Shown here: positions 7,598-15,967 of the stretch, in pieces
How positions within the stretch are numbered: position 1 is the first letter of the stretch
Layout: each line of letters opens with the position of its first letter
Assembly: GCF_002294725.1 (NCBI RefSeq)
Contig: NZ_NSFT01000017.1
Span: forward strand, 33,110-97,109
Reading direction: 5' to 3'
DNA length: 64,000 nt
DNA from: Mesorhizobium sp. WSM4313
GTDB taxonomy: Bacteria > Pseudomonadota > Alphaproteobacteria > Rhizobiales > Rhizobiaceae
Position numbers and translations under genes: made by a program
Notes under the pieces: generated by a model
What the model saw: the letters and a program-made list of their open reading frames with translations, nothing else
Told to the model about the DNA's origin: nothing
Databases searched by the model: none

Positions 7598-8376
7598 TGG
7601 TCGAACTCACGCTTCCCAGGAACTCGAAGGTCCAGCAAGGCAAGACCTGGCCGAAGCCGGAAGGCGCGACCAACCTGCGCGAATACCGCATCTACCGCTG
7701 GTCGCCGGACGATGACGCGAATCCGCGCATGGACACCTATTTCGTCGACATGGACGATTGCGGGCCGATGGTTCTCGACGCGCTGTTGTGGATCAAGAAC
7801 AAGATCGATCCGACGCTGACGCTGCGCCGTTCCTGCCGCGAAGGCATTTGCGGCTCCTGCGCCATGAACATCGACGGCTCCAACACGCTGGCCTGCACCA
7901 AGGGCGTCGAGGACATTTCCGGCGCGGTGAAGATCTATCCGCTGCCGCATATGCCGGTGATCAAGGACCTGGTGCCGGACCTCACCAATTTCTATGCCCA
8001 GCACGCCTCGATCGAGCCGTGGCTGAAGACGGTCTCGCCGACGCCCGCCAAGGAATGGCTGCAGAGCCACGAGGACCGCGAGAAGCTCGACGGGCTCTAC
8101 GAATGCATCCTGTGCGCGTGCTGCTCGACCTCCTGCCCGAGCTATTGGTGGAACGGCGACCGCTATCTAGGCCCGGCCACGCTGCTGCAGGCCTATCGCT
8201 GGCTGATCGACAGCCGCGACGAGGCGACGGGCGAGCGGCTCGACAATCTCGAAGACCCGTTCCGGCTCTATCGCTGCCACACCATCATGAACTGCGCGCA
8301 GACCTGCCCGAAGGGGCTCAATCCCGCCAAGGCGATCGCCGAGATCAAGAAGATGATGGTGGAGAGAAGGGTATAG
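7597..8376 (+). CDS. sdhB: Succinate dehydrogenase iron-sulfur subunit
   Basis: Carries electrons from the SdhA flavin to quinone through three clusters; 259 residues. The [2Fe-2S] ligands are in SCREGICGSCAM plus the later CTKG. The [4Fe-4S] motif is CILCACCSTSCP and the [3Fe-4S] motif is CHTIMNCAQTCPKG. All ligands are present. The ATG overlaps the preceding stop by one base and has AAAGGA upstream. Last gene of the operon; a family C palindrome follows within 35 bases. Confidence 0.97.
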   Translation: MVELTLPRNSKVQQGKTWPKPEGATNLREYRIYRWSPDDDANPRMDTYFVDMDDCGPMVLDALLWIKNKIDPTLTLRRSCREGICGSCAMNIDGSNTLACTKGVEDISGAVKIYPLPHMPVIKDLVPDLTNFYAQHASIEPWLKTVSPTPAKEWLQSHEDREKLDGLYECILCACCSTSCPSYWWNGDRYLGPATLLQAYRWLIDSRDEATGERLDNLEDPFRLYRCHTIMNCAQTCPKGLNPAKAIAEIKKMMVERRV

Positions 8377-8410
8377 TTCTCGCGGCCTTACTCGCAGGTA
8401 GCGATCCTTC

Positions 8411-8571
8411 GCGCCCCCCTCTGTCCTGCCGGACATCTCCCCCACAGGTGGGGAGATTGGCTGTCACCGCGGCTTTCGCCAATCTCCATGGTTGAAGGAT
8501 GAGGCGCCGTCGGCGAAGCTGCTAATCTCCCCCCAAGTGGGGGAGATGTCCGGCAGGACAGAGGGGGGCGC
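8411..8571 (+). repeat. Long palindromic repeat, family C copy 1
   Basis: 161 bp with almost perfect 33-base inverted ends (GCGCCCCCCTCTGTCCTGCC going on into GGACATCTCCCCC, and its reverse complement). The middle contains GGAGATTGGCTG and CGCCAATCTCC modules. Related copies lie at 9269 and 57032. It sits between sdhB and yceH and could form a very stable hairpin in the sdh 3' end. Confidence 0.88.
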
Positions 8572-8604
8572 TGTCCCGCCAGCGTCAGAAAGGATAGGCA
8601 ACCC

Positions 8605-9237
8605 ATGACCGATCTCCCCGTCCTCTCTCCCACCGAAGCCCGAGTCCTCGGTTCCCTGATCGAGAAGAAGGAACTGACGCCGGACGTCTATCCATTGACG
8701 CTCAACGGCGCGCACGCCGCCGCCAACCAGAAGACGGCGCGCGAGCCGGTGATGGCGCTGGAGCTGACGGAGGTCCGGCGGGCCTTGAGCACGCTCGAGG
8801 AGAAAGGCCTCGTGCGCCAGGCCTTCGCTTCGCGCGTCGAGCGCTACGAGCATCTGATGGCGCAGCGCTTTTCGCTGACCACGCCGCAGATCGCGGTGAT
8901 CGGGCTGCTGCTGTTGCGCGGTGCGCAGACGGCGCATGAATTGCTCGCCCGTTCGGAACGCATGGCGCGCTTTGCCTCGATTGAGGAGCTGCGCGGCAAT
9001 CTCGACCTGATGATCGGCCGCCGGCCGCCGCTGATCCAGCTGCTCGAACGCGCGCCCGGCCAGCGCGAGGAGCGCTATGTGCATCTGCTGAGTGGTCCGG
9101 TGGAAGCGGCAGCGGTGGCGGCGGCGCCCTGGCAGCCGGCAGCGACATCTTCGGACACCGACCTCGAGGCGCGGGTCAAGGCGCTGGAGGAAGAGGTCGC
9201 TGGGTTGCGCGCCAAGATTGAGGCGCTGGGCGGTTAG
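8605..9237 (+). CDS. yceH: YceH family protein (DUF480)
   Basis: 210 residues. The N-terminal signature LSPTEARVLGSLIEKKELTP and the TPDVYPLTLNGAHAAANQK block identify the YceH/DUF480 family, which folds as two winged-helix domains (about residues 5-85 and 90-160). A C-terminal coiled-coil tail (LEARVKALEEEVAGLRAKI) follows an Ala-rich linker. Its molecular function is not established. The ATG has GAAAGGATAGG upstream. The gene is bracketed by two family C palindromes. Confidence 0.92.
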   Translation: MTDLPVLSPTEARVLGSLIEKKELTPDVYPLTLNGAHAAANQKTAREPVMALELTEVRRALSTLEEKGLVRQAFASRVERYEHLMAQRFSLTTPQIAVIGLLLLRGAQTAHELLARSERMARFASIEELRGNLDLMIGRRPPLIQLLERAPGQREERYVHLLSGPVEAAAVAAAPWQPAATSSDTDLEARVKALEEEVAGLRAKIEALGG

Positions 9238-9268
9238 ACTGGCTCTCACCAAAAACGTTGGTGCGAGG

Positions 9269-9424
9269 CCCCCTCTCTGTCCTGCCGGACATCTCCCCCT
9301 CAAGGGAGGAGATCAGATGTCGCGTCGGCTTTCGCCAACCGCCGACGGCGCCGGATGAGCAAGGCGCGGAAGCTGCCAATCTCCCACCTTGAGGGGGAGA
9401 TGCCTGGCAGGGGAGAGAGGGGGG
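9269..9424 (+). repeat. Long palindromic repeat, family C copy 2
   Basis: About 156 bp with inverted ends CCCCTCTCTGTCCTGCCGGA and its diverged complement (GGCAGGGGAGAGAGGGG). It is less perfect than copy 1; for example GATGCCTGGC replaces GATGTCCGGC. It occupies the gap between convergent yceH and osmC, with copy 1 on the other side of yceH. Confidence 0.85.
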
Positions 9425-9458
9425 CGAAGGAATGCCTGCCGGCGGCTAGAAGGCGCCG

Positions 9459-9884
9459 TTACGCCAGCCTGGCATCCAACGACACATTGATCGCTCCCAG
9501 CGCCTTCGACACCGGGCATTCGGCCTTGGCCTTTTCGGCCAGCTCCTTGAACTTCGCCGCGTCGATGCCCGGCACCTTGCCGACCAGGGTGAGGGCGCTG
9601 CCGGTGATGCCGGTGCCGGGCACCAGCGTCACCACGGCCTTGGCGTCGAGCTCGGCGGCCGGCGTGCCGTTTTCGGCCAGGAAATGCGACAGCTGCATGG
9701 CGTAGCAGCCGGCATGCGCGGCGGCGATCAGCTCTTCCGGATTGGTGCCGGATTTGCCGCTCTCGTCCTCGAAACGCGCCTTGAACGAATAGGGCGTGCC
9801 CTTCAAGGTGCCGCTCTGGGTGTCCAGCGTGCCGTTGCCTTCCTTCAGATTGCCTTTCCAGACGGCGTTTGCGGTGCGGTCCAT
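9459..9884 (-). CDS. osmC: OsmC/Ohr family peroxiredoxin
   Basis: A thiol-dependent peroxidase that reduces organic hydroperoxides; cytoplasmic, 141 residues. The two catalytic cysteines are Cys60 in HAGCYAMQLS and Cys123 in AECPVSKAL, and the conserved PEELIAAAHA helix is intact. The length and the GNGTLDTQSGTLKGTPYSF region fit the OsmC branch better than Ohr. The ATG at 9884 has a strong AGGAGG upstream. No OhrR/MarR regulator is adjacent. The upstream gap 9885-10097 shows no clear operator. Confidence 0.93.
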   Translation of the reverse strand: MDRTANAVWKGNLKEGNGTLDTQSGTLKGTPYSFKARFEDESGKSGTNPEELIAAAHAGCYAMQLSHFLAENGTPAAELDAKAVVTLVPGTGITGSALTLVGKVPGIDAAKFKELAEKAKAECPVSKALGAINVSLDARLA

Positions 9885-10097
9885 GGAATCCTCCTGCCTT
9901 GTCGGGGTTTGCGCCGGCGGGCGCCGACGTTCCCAGGAACTATAGCGCGGGCGCGGCGGAAGACCATCCATGGCCCGGCATGATTGTGCTTGCGCGAGGC
10001 GCTTCGAAAATTCTCAAAAAAAGAGCATGCAAAAATGTCGACTTCCCGTCTGCCCGACCGTCCTGCGGGCGGCCACTCCCGGCCGATGGAGGTTAAG

Positions 10098-10316
10098 ATG
10101 GACAATCTGTTTCTTGCGGTCTGGGGAAAGCCCGAGCGAAAAGGGAGGCGACTTGAAGAGTTCTGGCTCGATCCGCCGGCGCTTGGCTTCGGCCGGCTGG
10201 CGGCGGCCATCGCCATCATCGGCGTCGCGACATGCCTGCTCGACCATGCGGCGACGGCAGGCAAAACCGACGCCGTTGCCTCCTATAATTTATCGACGAA
10301 AGGAAGCTCGAAATGA
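10098..10316 (+). CDS. Small single-pass membrane protein, 72 aa
   Basis: MDNLFLAVWGKPERKGRRL is followed by one hydrophobic helix (about residues 33-50) and a short polar tail. GGAGG lies 6 bases before the ATG. Its stop overlaps the next ATG (ATGA), so it is coupled to the YciI gene. I recognise no family. The tight overlap and good ribosome site argue that it is real; it may anchor or regulate its partner, but nothing in the sequence shows that. Confidence 0.6.
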   Translation: MDNLFLAVWGKPERKGRRLEEFWLDPPALGFGRLAAAIAIIGVATCLLDHAATAGKTDAVASYNLSTKGSSK

Positions 10317-10669
10317 AATATGTGCTGCTGGTCTATGGCGAGGAAAAGGACCTCTACGCGCTGACCCCCGAGCGCATGGCCAAGCTCGATGCCGACTCGC
10401 TCGGCTATGATCGGGAGCTCGACCGGCAAGGCAAGCTGGTCATCGCGCAGGCGCTGCAGTCGGTGAAGACGTCGAAATCGCTCCGACGGCGCAAGGGCAA
10501 GGTGCTGGTGACCGACGGCCCCTTCGCCGAGACCAAGGAGCAATTGCTCGGCTTCGTCATGGTCGAGGCGGCGGATCTTGCCGAGGCGCTCGACATCGCG
10601 GCCAAGATCCCGCTGGCGGAGCTCGGCACGGTCGAAATCAGGGCGATCTACAACGTGCCGGGCTCATAG
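10313..10669 (+). CDS. YciI/DGPF-domain protein
   Basis: 118 residues. MKYVLLVYGEEKDLYAL at the N-terminus and KVLVTDGPFAETKEQLLGF with the diagnostic DGPF identify the YCII-related family of dimeric ferredoxin-like proteins, often linked to ECF sigma factors. No sigma factor gene is adjacent here. The final segment IPLAELGTVEIRAIYNV is also typical. Start codon overlaps the preceding small gene by 4 bases. Confidence 0.88.
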   Translation: MKYVLLVYGEEKDLYALTPERMAKLDADSLGYDRELDRQGKLVIAQALQSVKTSKSLRRRKGKVLVTDGPFAETKEQLLGFVMVEAADLAEALDIAAKIPLAELGTVEIRAIYNVPGS

Positions 10670-10813
10670 CCGCCGGTCAGCATGGGCGCGGCATCGGTTG
10701 AAGCTGTCTCTTGCTGGAAACATCTTCAGGGTTTCTTCACCGGCCGCAACCGTTGCGTGTTGAAGCGATGCCGCGCTTCTTTTATCGTCGCCGCGATTTC
10801 GGGGGAATTCGGC

Positions 10814-11344
10814 ATGCCTTTCCTGATCGCCATCCTCGGCCTGCTCGGAGCGGCCGCCATCTGGTGGTACCGACTGAAATATATGAGCGACGCCGCGCGC
10901 GAGGTCGCCGATGTGGTCGGACGCGTCCAGGGCAACATCCGCCGCAAGAAATTGCGCAATCAGGCCGCGCTCTCACCGCTGACGGCAATCGACGATCCGG
11001 TGGTGGCGGCGGCGACGCTGATCACCGCGATCGTCGCGGAGCACGGTCCGGTCCTGCCGCAGCGCGAGGCGGTCATCCGCGAGGTGATCGCGCAGATCGC
11101 GGACAGCCAGAAGAAGACCGACGAGGCGGTCGTCTACGCCAAATGGGCCGCTGCGCAGATCGACGACACCACGATCGTCATCGACAAGCTGGCGCCGTTC
11201 CTGCGCGAACGCCTCGATCTGCATGAGCGCGACGACCTGCTCAGGATGCTGAACCGCGTCGCGCAAGGCGGCGGGCAGAGCCTCAGGATCGCCGACCAGC
11301 GGATGCTGAAGCTGCGGCAGAAGCTGGGATTCGAGGTGAACTAG
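10814..11344 (+). CDS. Membrane-anchored hypothetical protein, 176 aa
   Basis: An N-terminal helix (MPFLIAILGLLGAAAIWWYR) is followed by a helical cytoplasmic domain: DDPVVAAATLITAIVAEHG, then an EVIAQIADSQKKTDEAVVYA region. The pattern resembles TerB-like all-helical domains, without certainty. The ATG at 10814 is chosen because GGGGGAATT precedes it and the hydrophobic anchor then sits at the N-terminus. Its stop is one base before the family B repeat. Confidence 0.75.
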   Translation: MPFLIAILGLLGAAAIWWYRLKYMSDAAREVADVVGRVQGNIRRKKLRNQAALSPLTAIDDPVVAAATLITAIVAEHGPVLPQREAVIREVIAQIADSQKKTDEAVVYAKWAAAQIDDTTIVIDKLAPFLRERLDLHERDDLLRMLNRVAQGGGQSLRIADQRMLKLRQKLGFEVN

Positions 11345-11345
11345 A

Positions 11346-11463
11346 ATTCAGGTGAGGCCGGCCTGCAAATGGTGGCTTCCTGCGCTTCCGGTGCTCACGT
11401 ACGGAAAGTACGCTCCGCTCCGGTTCTCGGAAGCCACCATTTTCGACTCGGCCTGACCTGAAT
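11346..11463 (+). repeat. 118-bp palindromic repeat, family B copy 1
   Basis: Exactly 118 bp with imperfect inverted ends ATTCAGGTGAGGCCG / CGGCCTGACCTGAAT (14 of 15 pair), an inner pair AAATGGTGGCTTCC / GGAAGCCACCATTT and a central GTACGGAAAGTAC. Copies of the same length occur at 19161 and 20114. It starts one base after the stop of the upstream gene and separates it from the convergent hydroxylase gene, so it is placed like a bidirectional terminator. It has no T-run. Confidence 0.92.
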
Positions 11464-11498
11464 CTCGGCAAACCCTACCGCGTCGCGAACCAAGATCG

Positions 11499-12776
11499 CT
11501 AGATCGCCTCGCCCTTCAGCAGCCTCGGCGTGTCGCCGGAGAGGCCCGAGGCCTGACGGATGAAGAACTCCTTCAGCCTCGGCATGCGTTCCACCAGCCC
11601 CAGCCCGATGTCGCGGACCTGACGCAGCGGGCCGATGTCGTTGGAGAAGAGGCGGTTCAAGACGTCGGTGGTGATGCCCATCTGCAGCGTGTCGAAGCGG
11701 CGCCACTGCTGGTAGCGCTCGAGCACGTCGAGGGCGCCGATATCCTGGCCGAGCCGGTCGGCCTCGACCACCACTTCGGCGAGCGCCGCGACGTCCTTGA
11801 AGCCCAGATTGAGGCCCTGGCCGGCGATCGGGTGGATGCCGTGCGCGGCATCGCCGGCCAGCGCGAAGCGCGGCGCGACGAAGGCGCGGGCGAGCGTCAG
11901 GCCAAGCGGCCAGGCGCGCGGCTTGTCGGCAACTCTTATTTCGCCGAGCTTCAGGCCGAAGCGCTGCTCCAGATCGTGCTCGAAGACGAACTCGTCGCCC
12001 TCGACCAGCGCCTTGGCATCTTGCGAACGCTCCACCCAGACGATCGACGAGCGGTTGGTTCCGTCCTTGTCCGGCTTCAGCGGCAGTGTGGCGAAGGGGC
12101 CGGCGGGGAGAAAATGCTCCTCGGCGCGGCCGTTGTGCGGGCGCTCATGCGCAACCGTGCAGACGATGCCGGACTGGCCGTATTCCCACTTAACCGTCTT
12201 GATGCCGGCCATGTCGCGCAGCTTCGAATTGACGCCGTCGGCGGCGACCAGCAGCCGCGCCTTGAGCGTCGCGCCGTCGGCCAGATGCACGGTGATGCCG
12301 GCGCCATTAGTGTCGAAGGCGCTGACCGCCATGCCTTCGATGATGTCGATGCCGAGCTTTTCGGCGCGGCGGCGCAGCGCGCCGTTCAAGTCGCGGTTGG
12401 CGACCATGTGGGCGAAGGGCTCGCCAGGCGCCACCTCGCCGTCGAAGGTCAAGAACACCGGACGCACCGGGTCGGCGGCGCGCGAATCGGTGATGATCAT
12501 CTCGGTGATCGCTTGCGTTTCCGGGGCGATCTCTTCCCAGACGCCGAGCTGTTCCAGCATGCGGCTGGCGGCCGCGGCAATGGCCGAGGCGCGGCCGTCT
12601 TTCTGCCAGACGCCGGCGGGGGCGGCATCGACGATGGCGATGGCGAGGCCCGGTCGCGCCTGCTTCAGCGACACGGCCGCCGTGAGGCCGACATAGCCGG
12701 CGCCGGCGATGAGCACGTCGAGCGGTGCTTCGCGCTTTCCATTGGTGTCTGCTGCATTCGGCTTGCGGTCGACCAT
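11499..12776 (-). CDS. UbiH/UbiF/Coq6-type FAD monooxygenase
   Basis: Flavoprotein hydroxylase of the ubiquinone-biosynthesis class; 425 residues. The FAD-binding GxGxxG is VLIAGAGYVGLTAA near residue 20. The second FAD motif is FALAGDAAHGIHPIAGQGLN near residue 310, the signature of the UbiH/VisC/Coq6 family. Which ring position it hydroxylates cannot be told from sequence. ATG 12776 has AAAGGATGA upstream; an alternative ATG at 12854 would add 26 residues and also has AAGGATG. Divergent from tesB. Confidence 0.92.
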   Translation of the reverse strand: MVDRKPNAADTNGKREAPLDVLIAGAGYVGLTAAVSLKQARPGLAIAIVDAAPAGVWQKDGRASAIAAAASRMLEQLGVWEEIAPETQAITEMIITDSRAADPVRPVFLTFDGEVAPGEPFAHMVANRDLNGALRRRAEKLGIDIIEGMAVSAFDTNGAGITVHLADGATLKARLLVAADGVNSKLRDMAGIKTVKWEYGQSGIVCTVAHERPHNGRAEEHFLPAGPFATLPLKPDKDGTNRSSIVWVERSQDAKALVEGDEFVFEHDLEQRFGLKLGEIRVADKPRAWPLGLTLARAFVAPRFALAGDAAHGIHPIAGQGLNLGFKDVAALAEVVVEADRLGQDIGALDVLERYQQWRRFDTLQMGITTDVLNRLFSNDIGPLRQVRDIGLGLVERMPRLKEFFIRQASGLSGDTPRLLKGEAI

Positions 12777-12879
12777 GGCATCATCCTTTCGCGGCTTCGG
12801 CCGGCTGCCGTCTGCGGCCTTGACTGCCTGCGCGTCCTGTCCGAAACCGGCCATGGCACATCCTTGAAGGATTTCAAAC

Positions 12880-13743
12880 ATGACCGCGGCCATGGACGAG
12901 CTTCTCGATATTCTCGACCTCGAGCAGCTCGAACACAATCTGTATCGTGGTCGCAGCCCCAAGGTCGACTGGCAGCGCGTCTTCGGCGGCCAGACCATCG
13001 CGCAGGCGCTGGTGGCCGCGCAGCGCACGGTGGAGCCCGAACGCCACGTGCATTCGCTGCACGGCTATTTCATGCGGCCGGGCGACACCAAGCTGCCGAT
13101 CGTCTACGAGGTCGACCGCATCCGCGACGGCGGCTCCTTCACCACGCGCCGGGTGGTGGCGATCCAGCATGGCCAGGCGATCTTTTCGCTGGAGGCGTCC
13201 TTCCAGCAGGACGAGGTCGGGCTCGAGCATCAGCTGCCGATGCCGCGCGACGTGCCGGCGCCCGACACGCTGCTCACCCAACGCGAGCTGCTCGGCAAGT
13301 TCGGCGAGGCGGTGCCGGAAGGCATCAGGCGCTACTGGGAGCGCGACCGGCCGATCGAGATGAAGCCGGTGATGCTGAAGCACTACACGAGCCGCGAGAA
13401 ACTGGAGCCGCAGCAGAACATCTGGATCCGCACCACCGGCCCGGTGCCGGAAGACCGCGCCATTCAGGCGGCCGTGCTTGCCTATCTTTCGGACATGACG
13501 CTGCTCGACACCTCGACCTTCGCGCATGGCCGCGCCATTTTCGACCGCGACATCCAGGCCGCCAGCCTCGACCACGCCATGTGGTTCCACCGCAGCCATT
13601 CGCTGGACGACTGGATCCTCTACAATCAGGACAGCCCGTCGACGCAAGGGTCGCGCGGCTTCACCCGCGGCTCGCTGTTCGCGCGGGATGGGACGCTGAT
13701 CGCCTCGGTCGCCCAGGAAGGCCTGATTCGGCTGAAACGCTGA
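12880..13743 (+). CDS. tesB: Acyl-CoA thioesterase II
   Basis: Hydrolyses acyl-CoA to free fatty acid and CoA; double hotdog fold, 287 residues as in E. coli TesB. Signatures are RVFGGQTIAQALVAAQRTV and HSLHGYFMRPGDTK in the first hotdog and the DHAMWFHRSH region in the second. Divergent from the hydroxylase gene with about 100 bases between them. A 14-bp palindrome (CAGGCAATTGCCTG, 13752-13765) follows the stop. Confidence 0.95.
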   Translation: MTAAMDELLDILDLEQLEHNLYRGRSPKVDWQRVFGGQTIAQALVAAQRTVEPERHVHSLHGYFMRPGDTKLPIVYEVDRIRDGGSFTTRRVVAIQHGQAIFSLEASFQQDEVGLEHQLPMPRDVPAPDTLLTQRELLGKFGEAVPEGIRRYWERDRPIEMKPVMLKHYTSREKLEPQQNIWIRTTGPVPEDRAIQAAVLAYLSDMTLLDTSTFAHGRAIFDRDIQAASLDHAMWFHRSHSLDDWILYNQDSPSTQGSRGFTRGSLFARDGTLIASVAQEGLIRLKR

Positions 13744-13891
13744 GCCGGCTTCAGGCAATTGCCTGGAATACGGGCATTTTCGATTTTTTGCCTATTTTAT
13801 AAGCAGGCATGCTGCCATGCCCGTGCGCGAATGATGTGCACCGATCGCCCATTCTCTTTGTTTACAACAGGTTAACACCCTGCTTCGGCAA

Positions 13892-13907
13892 TTGGCACGG
13901 AGCTTGA
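13892..13907 (+). promoter_or_regulatory. glnK: Putative sigma-54 promoter of glnK-amtB
   Basis: TTGGCACG-GAGC-TTGA matches the -24/-12 consensus TTGGCACG-N4-TTGC except for the last C. It lies 84 bases before glnK. A TGCACC half-site that could belong to an NtrC site is at 13837-13842. Nitrogen control of glnK-amtB through NtrC and RpoN is established in related bacteria. Confidence 0.6.
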
Positions 13908-13990
13908 ATCCTATCGGGCACTCTCCGGCTCCTCGGGATCGGTGAAGGTGTGCAAACGCGGGCGACCGCAACAGCAAAGGGTGAAACCTT

Positions 13991-14329
13991 ATGAAAATCG
14001 TGATGGCAATCATCAAGCCGTTCAAGCTCGACGAGGTGCGCGAAGCGCTAACCGCCGTCGGCATCCAGGGCCTGACCGTCACCGAGGTCAAAGGCTACGG
14101 GCGTCAGAAGGGCCATACCGAAATCTATCGCGGCGCGGAATACGCGGTCAGCTTCCTGCCCAAGATCAAGATCGAGGTCGCGGTCGGCTCCGACATGGTC
14201 GACAAGGCCGTCGAAGCCATCACCGCGGCCGCCAAGACCGGCCAGATCGGCGACGGCAAGATCTTCGTCTTCGGCATCGACCAGGCGGTACGCATCCGCA
14301 CCGGCGAAACAGACACCGACGCGCTCTAA
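13991..14329 (+). CDS. glnK: Nitrogen regulatory protein P-II
   Basis: A trimeric signal protein that senses 2-oxoglutarate, ATP/ADP and uridylylation by GlnD and gates AmtB; 112 residues. The uridylylated tyrosine is Tyr51 in YRGAEYAVSFLPK. The C-terminal signature GKIFVFGIDQAVRIRTGE is intact. It is called glnK rather than glnB because it is 31 bases upstream of amtB and behind a sigma-54-like promoter, not beside glnA. Confidence 0.95.
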   Translation: MKIVMAIIKPFKLDEVREALTAVGIQGLTVTEVKGYGRQKGHTEIYRGAEYAVSFLPKIKIEVAVGSDMVDKAVEAITAAAKTGQIGDGKIFVFGIDQAVRIRTGETDTDAL

Positions 14330-14360
14330 GCGGCGACCATCCATTCCAACGGAGAGTTCA

Positions 14361-15707
14361 ATGAATATTCCTTCCCCCTTGAAGACGACGGGACGCGCGG
14401 CCGCTTCGCTCGCGCTCGTGGCCATGAGCACCGTCGCCGCCATCGCGCAGGAGGCCGCCCCGGCAGCGACCGCCGCTGCGCCCGCCGCGCCGGCGCCGGC
14501 GCTCGACACCGGCAACACCGCCTGGATGCTGACTTCGACGGCGCTGGTGCTGATGATGACGATTCCCGGCCTGGCGCTGTTCTACGGCGGCATGGTGCGC
14601 AAGAAGAACGTGCTCGCCACCATCATGCAGAGCTTCGCCATCACCTGCCTGGTGACGGTGCTGTGGTTCATGTTCGGCTATTCGCTCGCCTTCTCCGACG
14701 GCGGCGCCACGAACGCCTATCTCGGCGGCTTCTCGAAATTCTTCCATCACGGCATCACCGTCTCGACGCTGTGGGCGCCGGGTGTGGCGAACATTCCTGA
14801 ATTCGTCTTCTCGATGTTCCAGATGACCTTCGCCATCATCACGCCGGCGCTGATCGCCGGCGCCTTCGCCGAGCGCATGAAGTTCTCGGCGCTGTTGATC
14901 TTCATGGGCCTGTGGCTGGTCTTCGTCTACGCGCCGATCGCGCACTGGGTGTGGGGCGGCGGCTTCCTCGGTTCGGCCGGCGTGCTCGACTTCGCCGGCG
15001 GCACGGTCGTCCATATCAACGCCGGTGTCGCGGGCCTGGTCTGCGCGCTGGTGCTCGGCAAGCGCGAGGGCTACGGCACCACCAACATGGCGCCCCACAA
15101 CCTCGTTTATTCGGTGATCGGCGCGTCGCTGCTGTGGGTCGGCTGGTTCGGCTTCAACGCCGGTTCGGAACTGGCTGCCGACGGCCTTGCGGGCGCGGCG
15201 ATGATGAACACGCAGGTCGCCACCGCCGCCGCGGCGCTGGCCTGGATGTTCGCCGAATGGATCGTCGCCAAGAAGCCTTCGGTGCTCGGCATCATCTCGG
15301 GCGCCGTCGCCGGCCTCGTCGCGGTGACGCCGGCTTCCGGTTTCGTCAACCCGACCGGCGCCTTCATCATCGGCATCATCGCCGGTGTGGTCTGCTACCT
15401 CTCGGCGGTCAAGCTCAAGCACGCGTTCGGCTATGACGACTCGCTCGATGCTTTCGGCGTCCACGGCGTCGGCGGCATCGTCGGCGCGCTGCTCACCGGC
15501 GCGCTGGCAGATCCGGCGATCAATGCCCTCGGCAAGGACGCCTCGGTCGGCAAGCAGCTCTACGGCATCGCCTTCACCATCCTGTGGACCGCGATCGCCA
15601 CCTTCGTAATCCTCTACATCGTCAAGGCTCTGGTCGGCCTGCGTCCGTCGACCCAGGAAGAGGTCGAAGGCCTCGACGTCACCCAGCACGGCGAAGTTGT
15701 GCCGTAA
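14361..15707 (+). CDS. amtB: Ammonium transporter
   Basis: A trimeric inner-membrane ammonium channel, 448 residues. A cleavable signal peptide ends around AAIAQEAAP near residue 30, followed by an Ala/Pro linker and eleven membrane helices. The twin pore histidines are in the conserved contexts IAHWVWGGG and FGVHGVGGIVG. Cotranscribed with glnK, whose T-loop plugs the channel when nitrogen is sufficient. Two hairpins follow the gene. Confidence 0.96.
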   Translation: MNIPSPLKTTGRAAASLALVAMSTVAAIAQEAAPAATAAAPAAPAPALDTGNTAWMLTSTALVLMMTIPGLALFYGGMVRKKNVLATIMQSFAITCLVTVLWFMFGYSLAFSDGGATNAYLGGFSKFFHHGITVSTLWAPGVANIPEFVFSMFQMTFAIITPALIAGAFAERMKFSALLIFMGLWLVFVYAPIAHWVWGGGFLGSAGVLDFAGGTVVHINAGVAGLVCALVLGKREGYGTTNMAPHNLVYSVIGASLLWVGWFGFNAGSELAADGLAGAAMMNTQVATAAAALAWMFAEWIVAKKPSVLGIISGAVAGLVAVTPASGFVNPTGAFIIGIIAGVVCYLSAVKLKHAFGYDDSLDAFGVHGVGGIVGALLTGALADPAINALGKDASVGKQLYGIAFTILWTAIATFVILYIVKALVGLRPSTQEEVEGLDVTQHGEVVP

Positions 15708-15722
15708 GGCAGACTTCGCCAA

Positions 15723-15751
15723 GGGCCGGCGGATCCTCCTCCCGCCGGCCC
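15723..15751 (+). terminator. GC hairpin after amtB, without a T-run
   Basis: A perfect 10-bp stem, GGGCCGGCGG / CCGCCGGCCC, with a 9-base loop starts 15 bases after the amtB stop. No T-run follows, so alone it may protect the 3' end or pause polymerase. A canonical terminator lies 50 bases further on. Confidence 0.6.
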
Positions 15752-15803
15752 GGAATTCCTCCCAAGATCCCGTCGTGACGCTCTCGAAAGGGGCTCACGC
15801 CTT

Positions 15804-15836
15804 GAGGCCCGGAACACCCTTCCGGGCCTCCTTTTT
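15804..15836 (+). terminator. Rho-independent terminator of glnK-amtB
   Basis: A perfect 11-bp stem, GAGGCCCGGAA at 15804-15814 and TTCCGGGCCTC at 15820-15830, has a 5-base loop and is followed by CTTTTTG. This is the strongest intrinsic terminator in the window. Confidence 0.9.
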
Positions 15837-15967
15837 GTCGGGCGACCATCCAAGCCATTCGATCACATTCACTTGATCCGTCGGCATGAAACATCAGCCC
15901 GTCAGATTCCGTACTGGGATAGCGAGCGTCATCAAGGCGTCAAAACAAGAGGGAAGGAAACCACCTG

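Noticed and set aside
11283..11471. Small Arg-rich proteins such as FREPERSVLSVREHRKRR on the minus strand
   Set aside because: They are translations of the family B palindrome and recur at every copy, so they reflect the repeat, not genes.
11832..13802. A 656-residue plus-strand frame opposite the hydroxylase and out of frame with tesB
   Set aside because: Covers two recognised genes in the wrong frame and has no motif.
14358..15722. A long minus-strand frame opposite amtB
   Set aside because: Low-complexity Arg/Glu/His composition; amtB on the other strand is unambiguous.
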